Assembly (NCBI GenBank): GCA_046712825.1
Contig: JBKKCR010000093.1
Coordinates: forward strand, 1-8,371
Length of the DNA stretch: 8,371 nt
Source of the DNA: DATFGK01 sp046712825
GTDB taxonomy: Bacteria; Actinomycetota; AC-67
Reading direction: 5' to 3'
The notes beneath the pieces were generated by a model. It was not told the DNA's origin. It saw only the letters and a list, made by a program, of their open reading frames with translations, and did not search any database. Made by a program: the position numbers and the translations under genes. Shown one piece after another: positions 1-5,700 of the stretch; the first letter of the stretch is position 1, and the number at the start of each line of letters is the position of its first letter.

Positions 1-317
1 GCGACCAGCCGGTAGGTGCCGCCGTACGCGTCGTGCGGGATGAGGATGTGGTCGTCGGGGGACAGGGTTCGAAGGATCGTGTCCTCGGCGGCCATGCCGC
101 TCGCGAACGCGAGCCCGTGCGCCGCGCCCTCCAGGGATGCGAGGCAGCGCTCCAGCGAGGTGCGGGTCGGGTTGCCGGTGCGCGAGTACTCGAAGCCCTT
201 GTGCTTGCCGACCGCTTCCTGGACGTAGGTCGAGGTCTGGTAGATCGGCGTGACGATCGCGCCGGTGGCCGGGTCGGGCTCCTGCCCGTCGTGGATCGCG
301 CGGGTCTCGAACTCCAC
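1..317 (-). CDS. metB: Cystathionine gamma-synthase/gamma-lyase family enzyme, N-terminal part (cut by window edge)
   Basis: PLP-dependent trans-sulfuration enzyme (Cys/Met metabolism family), cytoplasmic. Only about the first 105 residues are present; the rest lies beyond position 1. Visible family motifs are TRAIHDGQ (residues 5-12), TPIYQTSTY (23-31), EYSRTGNPTR (43-52), the GLAFASGMAA block that helps build the PLP pocket, and DAYGGTYRLV near the edge. The catalytic lysine is outside the window. The GTG start is supported by GGGAG (324-328) six bases upstream. Its G is also the last base of the cbs stop codon (TAGTG), so the two genes overlap by one base and are probably translationally coupled. 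Next to a cystathionine beta-synthase the likely role is cystathionine gamma-lyase (to cysteine) or gamma-synthase (from O-acyl-homoserine). These two activities cannot be told apart from this fragment, so the symbol is a family label. Confidence 0.9.
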   Translation of the reverse strand, partial: MEFETRAIHDGQEPDPATGAIVTPIYQTSTYVQEAVGKHKGFEYSRTGNPTRTSLERCLASLEGAAHGLAFASGMAAEDTILRTLSPDDHILIPHDAYGGTYRLV

Positions 318-1987
318 TACCGGCTCCCGCGCGACGACAGGAAGTCGAGGACGTCCGAGCGAGTGATGATCCCGACGGGGTGGCCGCCGTCCACCACGAG
401 GACGGCCGGGCCGCGCTCGAGCGCCTCTACCGCCTGATCGATGGACTCGCCGATCCCCACGGATGGGAGCGGCGGGCCCATGACCTCGCCGACCGGGCGG
501 TCGAGGATCGCGTCGTCGCGGAACGCCTTCTCGAGGAGGTCGCGCTCCTTCACGGCACCGACGACCTCCGCGAACGCGAGCGGCGGCTCGGCCTTGACGA
601 CCGGCACCTGCGAGACCTGGTACTCGCGCATCAGCCTGATGGCGTCGCGCACGGTCTCGTCCGGATGCATGTGCACCAGCGCGGGGATCCCGACGCCCTT
701 GCGCCCGACGAGATCCGCAACGGTCTGTCCGCCGACCTTGAGGAAGCCGTACTCCGCCATCCAGTGGTCGTTGTAGACCTTCGATAGGTAACCGCGGCCG
801 GAGTCCGGGATGAGCACGACGACGACGTCGTCGGGTCCGAGCTCGGCCCCCACAACGAGCGCAGCTTTCACGGCCAGACCCGCCGAGCCCCCAACGAGCA
901 TTCCTTCCTCCCGCGTCACGCGTCGCGCGGTTAGGAACGAGTCGCGGTCGGACACCGCGACGATGCGGTCGACGACCGAACGGTCGTATGTCTCCGGCCA
1001 GAAGTCCTCGCCGACGCCCTCCACCATGTAGGGGCGTCCACCGCCTCCGGAGTACACCGAGCCCTCGGGATCCGCGCCGACGATCTGGATGTTGGGGTTC
1101 TGCGACTTGAGATAGCGACCCGTGCCCGAGATCGTTCCGCCGGTTCCGATCCCGGCGACGAAGTGCGTGATGCGGCCTGCGGTCTGGCGCCAGATCTCCG
1201 GTCCGGTCGTCAGCTCGTGCGCGCGCGGGTTCTCTCGGTTCGCATATTGGTTCGGCTGGTACGCGCCGGGGATCTCGGCGGTGAGTCGCTTGGCGACGCT
1301 GTAATAGGACTCGGGATGCTCCGGCGCGACGGCCGTTGGGCAGACGACGACCTCGGCGCCGTACGCGCGCAGCAAGGAGATCTTCTCCTGGCTCATCTTG
1401 TCGGGCATCACGAACACGCAGCGGTACCGCCGCCGAGCCGCCACGATCGCGAGTCCGACACCCGTGTTGCCGGAGGTGGGCTCCACGATGGTGCCGCCGG
1501 GCTTCAGCAGCCCTTCGCGCTCCGCCGCTTCGACCATGCCGAGCGCGATACGGTCCTTCACGCTCCCGCCCGGGTTCAGCAGCTCCGCTTTGGCCAGCAA
1601 GGTGGGGGCGAGGTCTCGACCGATGCGGTCGAGGCGTACGAGCGGGGTGTTGCCCACCAGGTCGAGCAGCGAGTCGGCGGTTTCCATGGCCGCCCCGCGG
1701 TCGCTTTCGGGCAGGACGCTTATGCCGGCCCGCTGGAGCTGCGCGAGATCCGGAGGCTCCTCGTCGGTGATCAGCGAAACGGGGAACCCGCTCCGCTCGA
1801 GCGCGATCGCCGCCTTGGCCGCCTCGGCGACCGGTCCCGTGACGCCGACCTCGCGCGGGATCCGTGCGCGCAGATCCGCAACGACGTCGGGAGGAAGCTC
1901 GGCGGTGGGGGAGTGGACGACGTGGTGAGCTCGGGAGAACAACCGCTCGAGCGGTCGATGGTCGCCGATGATCACGAGGACGTCCAT
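317..1987 (-). CDS. cbs: Cystathionine beta-synthase with C-terminal CBS-domain pair and an unusual N-terminal extension
   Basis: PLP enzyme condensing serine (or O-acetylserine) with homocysteine to cystathionine; cytoplasmic. The reading frame gives 556 residues. The fold-type II core starts near residue 101 (METADSLLDLVGNTPLVRL). It shows the PLP lysine K144 in NPGGSVKDR, the substrate loop EPTSGNTG (169-176), the phosphate-binding GTGGT (281-285) and the DSGRGYLSK block (395-403). A pair of CBS domains fills 438-556. The core plus CBS pair is about 456 residues, the usual bacterial size, so residues 1-100 are extra. They read as alpha/beta protein (VLVIIGDH at the start, FPVSLITDE near 68-76) with GC-rich third codon positions, so they look coded. 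No Shine-Dalgarno precedes either M1 or M101 (position 1687). I chose M1 because a TACACT box lies nine bases before it. No haem-binding N-terminal segment of the animal type is seen. Cysteine synthase with CBS domains is the alternative; the adjacent metB-type gene favours cbs. Confidence 0.9.
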   Translation of the reverse strand: MDVLVIIGDHRPLERLFSRAHHVVHSPTAELPPDVVADLRARIPREVGVTGPVAEAAKAAIALERSGFPVSLITDEEPPDLAQLQRAGISVLPESDRGAAMETADSLLDLVGNTPLVRLDRIGRDLAPTLLAKAELLNPGGSVKDRIALGMVEAAEREGLLKPGGTIVEPTSGNTGVGLAIVAARRRYRCVFVMPDKMSQEKISLLRAYGAEVVVCPTAVAPEHPESYYSVAKRLTAEIPGAYQPNQYANRENPRAHELTTGPEIWRQTAGRITHFVAGIGTGGTISGTGRYLKSQNPNIQIVGADPEGSVYSGGGGRPYMVEGVGEDFWPETYDRSVVDRIVAVSDRDSFLTARRVTREEGMLVGGSAGLAVKAALVVGAELGPDDVVVVLIPDSGRGYLSKVYNDHWMAEYGFLKVGGQTVADLVGRKGVGIPALVHMHPDETVRDAIRLMREYQVSQVPVVKAEPPLAFAEVVGAVKERDLLEKAFRDDAILDRPVGEVMGPPLPSVGIGESIDQAVEALERGPAVLVVDGGHPVGIITRSDVLDFLSSRGSR

Positions 1988-1996
1988 GCGGACGTA

Positions 1997-2002
1997 AGTG
2001 TA
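1997..2002 (-). promoter_or_regulatory. Putative -10 box (TACACT) for cbs, leaderless-type placement
   Basis: TACACT on the minus strand matches the TAnnnT form common in actinobacterial promoters. It ends nine bases before the cbs ATG, so transcription would start at or just before the start codon, which fits the lack of a Shine-Dalgarno. The -35 region is weak (GGTTCC-like). It lies in the 43-bp gap after the NAGPA gene, so read-through from that gene could also transcribe cbs. The hexamer carries little information on its own. Confidence 0.35.
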
Positions 2003-2030
2003 GACGCGATGCCGGCCGGGGAACCGGAGA

Positions 2031-3263
2031 CTACGCGGCGGGCACGATCGCGACCGCGACGGCGACCCGGCGTTCGTGCCGACCGGGGCTGCTCGGCCGG
2101 TTCACGACCTTTCCTTTCTTCACGAACGTGGTCGAACCGCCGCCGTCGAGATTGAGCGCCTCGACCGCGCCGAGCCTTCGCATCAGGTCCGCCGCTTCGA
2201 TCAGGGTGAAGCCGTCCGCACGGCCGGGCTGTCGTCCGTCGGCCGTTACGAGCAGCATGTCGCCGGCCGCGTTCCAGCCGATCATCGTGCGCGGGGCCCG
2301 TGAGCTCTTGGCCGTCGCGACGATCTTGCCCTTCTGCACGAGTACTTCCTTGCCGGCGACGCTCTGCAGAGCGTCGGGCGAGGCGGCTACCCGCAGCGTC
2401 GCGTTCCGCTCCGCCTTGCCGGCCGAGACCTCGTTCCAGAGCCCCGCGAGCGTCGTCGCCCCGTCTCCGCGCCCCGAGAAAACGACGCCGTCCTTGGGGA
2501 TCTTGCCGCCCTTCGTCCGGGCCTCGATCAACTCGACGGTGGTGTCGACGTCGGTGGCCAGCCGTCCCGTGGGCGACACGACGCGCGCGACGATCTCGTA
2601 CCCGGTCTTGGTTCCCGTGGTGGCTCCCCATCGGGGCGTGAACAAGACGATGCCGTCCGATGGTCGGGGGATGTTCACCCCGGCGACCGTCGTGGTGCGG
2701 GGATCGAGCGTGGAGGGCGGGGAAAAGAGCTTGGGGCCGGTCGCGATGCGCCGGTGGAAAGTCACGAGCGACGTCGCCATCGCCATCGTGGAGATGCTGG
2801 GCGTCTCATCCGCCGTGAGGCTGAACTGCTTCCGGCCCCCCGCCGGCGAGCGCATCGGCTCACCCTCGCTGACGACGCCGCCGACCGGGACTCCGTCGCT
2901 GAAGTAGTCGCCGTTGACGGCGAGCAGGCAGTTGACCCGTTCGCACATCCGGCTGGTCGTCTCGGTTCGCGGCTCGGGGCCGGCCACGAGCCCGTTCGAC
3001 AAGACCACTTTGAGTCGGTGCGGAGAGCTGCGCTCGATCCGCGCGATGTTGATCACTTGGTCTCGGTTCTTACGTCGGAGCTCGATATGCCAGACACCGC
3101 TCGCGACGCGCTGGGACTTGGTGACCTTGTAGTTCTTCGGGACGCGGACGCCGGCGACCCACGTAGACCCCGAGGCGACGGTCTGTGCCGCGATCAGGGC
3201 GAGCAGCAACGACCATGCGTAGACGTACCGACGTTTGCTGCGCTTACCCGCGTGCGCCACCAC
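2031..3263 (-). CDS. Secreted or membrane-anchored phosphodiester glycosidase (NAGPA) domain protein
   Basis: This 410-residue protein belongs to the NAGPA/phosphodiester glycosidase family (exopolysaccharide biosynthesis-related, PF09992 type). Family members cleave or process sugar phosphodiesters, but the bacterial substrate here is unknown. A basic n-region (GKRSKRRY, residues 6-13) and a hydrophobic stretch (about 14-30) form a signal peptide or anchor, with TVA|S as a possible cleavage site. Hallmarks are AVNGDYF (115-121), GVPVGGVVSEGEPMRSP (124-140) and the C-terminal NLDGGGSTT (371-379), which holds the expected catalytic-loop residues. C107 and C112 sit close enough to form a disulphide, fitting an exported protein. 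The GTG start at 3263 has AGGGGG (3273-3278) nine bases upstream; a second in-frame GTG follows directly. An ATG just upstream is out of frame. The gene seems to have its own promoter after the glpX hairpin. Confidence 0.85.
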   Translation of the reverse strand: MVAHAGKRSKRRYVYAWSLLLALIAAQTVASGSTWVAGVRVPKNYKVTKSQRVASGVWHIELRRKNRDQVINIARIERSSPHRLKVVLSNGLVAGPEPRTETTSRMCERVNCLLAVNGDYFSDGVPVGGVVSEGEPMRSPAGGRKQFSLTADETPSISTMAMATSLVTFHRRIATGPKLFSPPSTLDPRTTTVAGVNIPRPSDGIVLFTPRWGATTGTKTGYEIVARVVSPTGRLATDVDTTVELIEARTKGGKIPKDGVVFSGRGDGATTLAGLWNEVSAGKAERNATLRVAASPDALQSVAGKEVLVQKGKIVATAKSSRAPRTMIGWNAAGDMLLVTADGRQPGRADGFTLIEAADLMRRLGAVEALNLDGGGSTTFVKKGKVVNRPSSPGRHERRVAVAVAIVPAA

Positions 3264-3272
3264 GCATCCCCG

Positions 3273-3299
3273 CCCCCTGTTGCTGGAGCGAGGAGTCTA
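3273..3299 (-). promoter_or_regulatory. Putative -10 box and ribosome binding site of the NAGPA-domain gene
   Basis: On the minus strand TAGACT (3294-3299) is a TAnnnT -10 candidate and AGGGGG (3273-3278) a Shine-Dalgarno nine bases before the GTG start at 3263. Transcription from this box would give a leader of about 24 nt that includes the ribosome binding site. No good -35 is seen at 16-18 bp upstream. The placement suggests transcription separate from glpX. Confidence 0.4.
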
Positions 3300-3351
3300 C
3301 GGCTCACGCACGCCGCTTCATAGACCCCCGCGCGGTGTTCTTTCGAATCGC

Positions 3352-3380
3352 CCCGAACGCGCTTCCGCTGCGCGTTCGAG
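3352..3380 (-). terminator. Hairpin downstream of glpX, possible terminator without U-tract
   Basis: A perfect 9-bp inverted repeat (CGAACGCGC / GCGCGTTCG) surrounds a 7-base loop at 3354-3378. On the minus strand a G-U and a C-G pair extend it to 11 bp. It begins about a dozen bases past the glpX stop codon, the expected position for a terminator. No T-run follows on the minus strand, so it is either a U-less terminator of the kind proposed for actinobacteria or a 3'-end stabilising hairpin. Confidence 0.5.
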
Positions 3381-3392
3381 CGCTCGTTCTGC

Positions 3393-4415
3393 TTAGTGAC
3401 CGGGCCGGTAGTCGACCTGCGTGAATTTCTCGAGCTTCTCCCAGCGGTGCTCCGACCGGATGGTTCGGATCGTTCCCGAACGCGATCGCATGACCAAGGT
3501 CTCCGTGATCGCTCCCTCGCGCGTCGTTCGCACGCCGTCGAGCAGGTAGCCGTCGGTGATCCCCGTCGTCGAGAAGAACACGTCGTTGCCGGAGACGAGG
3601 TCGTTGGTCGTGAGAACGCGCGTGAGGTCGTATCCGGCCTCGACGGCGCGGTTGCGCTCGTCGTCGTTGCGCGGCCACAGCTTGCCGTGGATGGCGCCGC
3701 CCATGCACTTCAACGCGCACGCGGCCGTGATCCCCTCGGGCGTGCCGCCGATGCCGTACAAGAGGTCGACGCCGAGCGAGCTCCGTCCCGCGGCGATCGC
3801 GCCGGCGACGTCGCCGTCGGTGATCAGCCTAACGCGGGCTCCGGCTTCGCGGATCTCGCGGACGAACCCCTCGTGACGAGGCCGGTCGAGGATCGTGACG
3901 ATCACGTCGCCGACCTCGATGCCCTTGGCTTTCGCCACCTTCGCGATGTTGTCGGCGATCGGAGCCTCGATATCGATGACCTCGGCGGCCTCGGGGCCGG
4001 TCGCGATCTTCTCCATGTACACGCACGGGCCCGGGTCGAACATCGTCCCACGCTCGGCCATCGAGATGACCGAGAGCGCGTTCGCCCCGCCCCTCGACAG
4101 CAAGGTCGTCCCGTCGATCGGGTCGACGGCGATGTCCACGGCGGGTTGCTCGCCGGTGCCGACCTTCTCGCCGTTGTAGAGCATCGGCGCCTCGTCCTTC
4201 TCGCCCTCGCCGATCACGACGATCCCGTCCACCGAAACGGTGTCGATCATGAGCCGCATCGCGTCGACTGCTGCCCCGTCGGCGGCGTTCTTGTCGCCGC
4301 GGCCCATCCACTTCGACGCAGCGAGGGCTGCCGCTTCGGTAACGCGGGCGAGCTCGAAGGCGAGGTTGCGATCGGGTGTGGTTCCCGGCCTGTCGGTTGG
4401 TTTCATCGTCGTCAT
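3393..4415 (-). CDS. glpX: Fructose-1,6-bisphosphatase, class II (GlpX)
   Basis: Hydrolyses fructose 1,6-bisphosphate to fructose 6-phosphate, the committed step of gluconeogenesis; cytoplasmic and metal dependent. The 340 residues match the family's usual length. Family motifs in order are SKWMGRGDKNAAD (34-46), GEGEKDEAPMLY (69-80), VDPIDGTT (97-104, metal and phosphate site), DRPRHEGF (177-184), TDGD (199-202), GIGGTPEG (221-228, with the expected metal-ligand Glu at 227) and TTGITDG (283-289). Nothing is missing. The ATG at 4415 has AGGGA (4425-4429) nine bases upstream; a second Met at residue 4 is a possible but less supported start. It lies 18 nt after the carbonic anhydrase-like gene, so the two are likely co-transcribed. 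A hairpin follows its stop. Since many actinobacteria rely on GlpX as their main fructose-bisphosphatase, this may be the essential enzyme here; that is inference. Confidence 0.97.
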   Translation of the reverse strand: MTTMKPTDRPGTTPDRNLAFELARVTEAAALAASKWMGRGDKNAADGAAVDAMRLMIDTVSVDGIVVIGEGEKDEAPMLYNGEKVGTGEQPAVDIAVDPIDGTTLLSRGGANALSVISMAERGTMFDPGPCVYMEKIATGPEAAEVIDIEAPIADNIAKVAKAKGIEVGDVIVTILDRPRHEGFVREIREAGARVRLITDGDVAGAIAAGRSSLGVDLLYGIGGTPEGITAACALKCMGGAIHGKLWPRNDDERNRAVEAGYDLTRVLTTNDLVSGNDVFFSTTGITDGYLLDGVRTTREGAITETLVMRSRSGTIRTIRSEHRWEKLEKFTQVDYRPGH

Positions 4416-4433
4416 GGAATCACATCCCTGGGG

Positions 4434-4964
4434 TCAGGCGTCGACCGGGCGCACGCCGGTCAGGTGGCGCTGGGCGAGCGCACGGTAGGCGGGCGGGTTC
4501 ATCTGGACCCAGAATTCCGAGGCCGTCCCCGCGATCGGGCCTTTGACGGCGGCCGGGACGCCGGCCGCCAGCATGCCGTCGGGGATCGTGTCGTTGGGCT
4601 TCACCACGGCGCCGGCCGCGATCATCGCGCGGGCGCCGATCCGCGCGCCGTCGAGGATGGTCGCGCCGTTGGCGACGAGGCATTCCTCGCCGAGTACCGC
4701 TCCGTGCACGACGCACAGGTGCGCCACCGTCGCGCCGCGGCCGACTTCGATCGCCATCTCGGGCGGCGAATGCAGGATCGATCCGTCCTGGATGTTCGCG
4801 CCGGCGCGGATCACCACCGGCGCGTAGTCGGCGCGCACGACCGCGCCGTACCAGACCGACGCTTCCTCCTCGATCGTGACGTCGCCCACGATCGTCGCCG
4901 TGGGTGCGACGAACGCGGTGGGATGGATCGTCGGACGCTTGCCCTCGAACTCGAACAGCGGCAT
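4434..4964 (-). CDS. Gamma-class carbonic anhydrase-like protein (left-handed beta-helix)
   Basis: The 176-residue protein has the hexapeptide-repeat pattern of the gamma-carbonic anhydrase family (YrdA/CamH-like), which forms trimers and binds a metal between subunits. The start resembles family members (FEGKRPTIHPTAFVAPTA, 6-23). VRADYAPV (43-50) and NIQDGS (57-62) are conserved. The three histidines expected to bind zinc or iron are present: H65 in ILHS, H82 in VAH and H87 in VVH, the last two with the family's five-residue spacing. As in CamH-type members, the acidic proton-shuttle loop of archaeal Cam is not seen, so hydration of CO2 is plausible but unproven. The frame is open upstream to 5225, but that part overlaps the divergent gene and reads as noise. 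The ATG at 4964 is fixed by a strong GGGAGGT five bases away. It heads a likely two-gene unit with glpX. Confidence 0.88.
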   Translation of the reverse strand: MPLFEFEGKRPTIHPTAFVAPTATIVGDVTIEEEASVWYGAVVRADYAPVVIRAGANIQDGSILHSPPEMAIEVGRGATVAHLCVVHGAVLGEECLVANGATILDGARIGARAMIAAGAVVKPNDTIPDGMLAAGVPAAVKGPIAGTASEFWVQMNPPAYRALAQRHLTGVRPVDA

Positions 4965-4968
4965 CGTT

Positions 4969-4975
4969 ACCTCCC
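4969..4975 (-). promoter_or_regulatory. Strong Shine-Dalgarno deciding the start of the carbonic anhydrase-like gene
   Basis: GGGAGGT on the minus strand sits close before the ATG at 4964. It decides against the much longer upstream extension of the same frame, because no such site precedes the earlier start candidate at 5225. Confidence 0.8.
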
Positions 4976-4985
4976 GCGTGACGGC

Positions 4986-5014
4986 TTGGCGCCGGAAGGG
5001 TACGGGGATACGCT
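4986..5014 (+). promoter_or_regulatory. Putative promoter of the S51-like gene (TTGGCG-17 bp-TACGCT)
   Basis: TTGGCG (4986-4991) and TACGCT (5009-5014) are separated by exactly 17 bp on the plus strand. The -10 box ends ten bases before the ATG at 5025, so the leader would be only a few bases or absent. No Shine-Dalgarno precedes that ATG, which fits leaderless translation. Confidence 0.45.
4997..5002 (-). promoter_or_regulatory. Putative -10 box (TACCCT) of the carbonic anhydrase-like/glpX unit
   Basis: TACCCT on the minus strand fits TAnnnT and would give a leader of roughly 25 nt that includes the GGGAGGT site. It lies inside the spacer of the opposing plus-strand promoter candidate, so the two promoters would overlap face to face. 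The -35 region is poor (TGGCGG at 17 bp). Confidence 0.25.
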
Positions 5015-5024
5015 CGGCGCCGCC

Positions 5025-5696
5025 ATGTCCGCCGACCTCGAGGGCGTCGTCGATCAGATCCCGCCGGGGCACGGCGCGATCGGACTGCTGTCCTCCGACG
5101 AGTTCATGCCGGTGGCCGAGCCGTTCGACCGTGGCCTGCTCGAGGTCACCGGCCCGCGGGTCGCGCTCATCCTCGCCGCGCACCCGCCGGGGGCCCGGCA
5201 CAGCGCGCGGCTCGGGCTCGCGCATTACCGGCGCCTCGGCGCCGATCCGGTCGTCCTCGACGTGCTACGCCGCGAGGATGCGCGCGCGGAAGCCTTGCCC
5301 CCGTTCGACGTGTTGTTCCTCGCCGGCGGGGATCCGAACGCGTTGCTCACGTGCCTCCGCGACACGCCGCTCTGGGCGGAGGCCCTGCGTCGGTGGGCCG
5401 GCGGCGCGTCGCTCGCCGGCTCGAGCGCCGGCGCGATGGCGTTGTGCCGGCACTCACTCGTCCCGCAGCCGGGGGACCGGCGACCGACCCAATGGACGAA
5501 CGGTCTCGGACCGATCGAGCGCTTCGGTCTCGCCGTCCACGCGAAGAACGCACCGAAGCCGTGGCTGGACGCGATCACCCTGCAAGCGCCGGTGCCGGTG
5601 GTCGCGCTCGACGACGGGGTGGGTCTGGTTTTCCGTGCGGACGCGCCGGTGACGGTGGCAGGCGAGGGGAGAGCCTGGGTGGTGGAACCCGGCTAG
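5025..5696 (+). CDS. Peptidase S51-like / class I glutamine amidotransferase-like fold protein
   Basis: This 223-residue protein resembles the peptidase E/cyanophycinase group (S51, class I glutamine amidotransferase-like fold). Support: GAIGLLSSDEF near the start (17-27), a strand-turn VALILAAHPPG (46-56), FLAGGDPNALL (98-108), which matches the GG(D/G)(P/S)N substrate loop, and the nucleophile elbow LAGSSAGAMAL (130-140) with S134 as the likely catalytic serine in GxSxG. H172 is a candidate triad member. True peptidase E cleaves Asp-X dipeptides and cyanophycinase cleaves beta-Asp-Arg; neither specificity can be assigned. The protein has no signal peptide, so it is probably cytoplasmic. The ATG at 5025 is chosen from the -10 box ten bases upstream. 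The frame stays open far upstream, but that stretch is antisense to glpX and the carbonic anhydrase-like gene. Its stop TAG shares three bases with the stop of the convergent gene. Confidence 0.75.
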   Translation: MSADLEGVVDQIPPGHGAIGLLSSDEFMPVAEPFDRGLLEVTGPRVALILAAHPPGARHSARLGLAHYRRLGADPVVLDVLRREDARAEALPPFDVLFLAGGDPNALLTCLRDTPLWAEALRRWAGGASLAGSSAGAMALCRHSLVPQPGDRRPTQWTNGLGPIERFGLAVHAKNAPKPWLDAITLQAPVPVVALDDGVGLVFRADAPVTVAGEGRAWVVEPG

Positions 5697-5700
5697 CCGG
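5689..5700. repeat. 12-bp perfect palindrome containing both stop codons of convergent genes
   Basis: CCGGCTAGCCGG is self-complementary. Its central CTAG supplies TAG on the plus strand (5694-5696) and TAG on the minus strand (5693-5695). Both proteins therefore end in Gly-stop (GGC TAG). No T-runs flank it, so it is not a classical bidirectional terminator. Confidence 0.9.

Noticed and set aside
2012..2030. CCGG-type short inverted repeats in the gap between the NAGPA-domain gene and cbs, considered as a terminator.
   Set aside because: The stem is only four base pairs with no T-run; such repeats are expected by chance at this GC content.
1163..2155. A 330-residue open frame on the plus strand opposite cbs.
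   Set aside because: Low-complexity, Arg/Gly/Asp-rich translation typical of an antisense shadow; the minus strand holds a complete cbs in this region.
3396..5024. A very long open frame on the plus strand, continuous with the S51-like gene and antisense to glpX and the carbonic anhydrase-like gene.
   Set aside because: Its translation is rich in Arg, Asp, Gly and His with no motifs or fold pattern, while both minus-strand genes carry complete family motifs. Open antisense frames are common in GC-rich DNA.
4965..5225. An 87-residue N-terminal extension of the carbonic anhydrase-like frame.
   Set aside because: It overlaps the divergent gene, reads as charged noise, has no ribosome binding site, and the ATG at 4964 has a strong one plus the normal family start.
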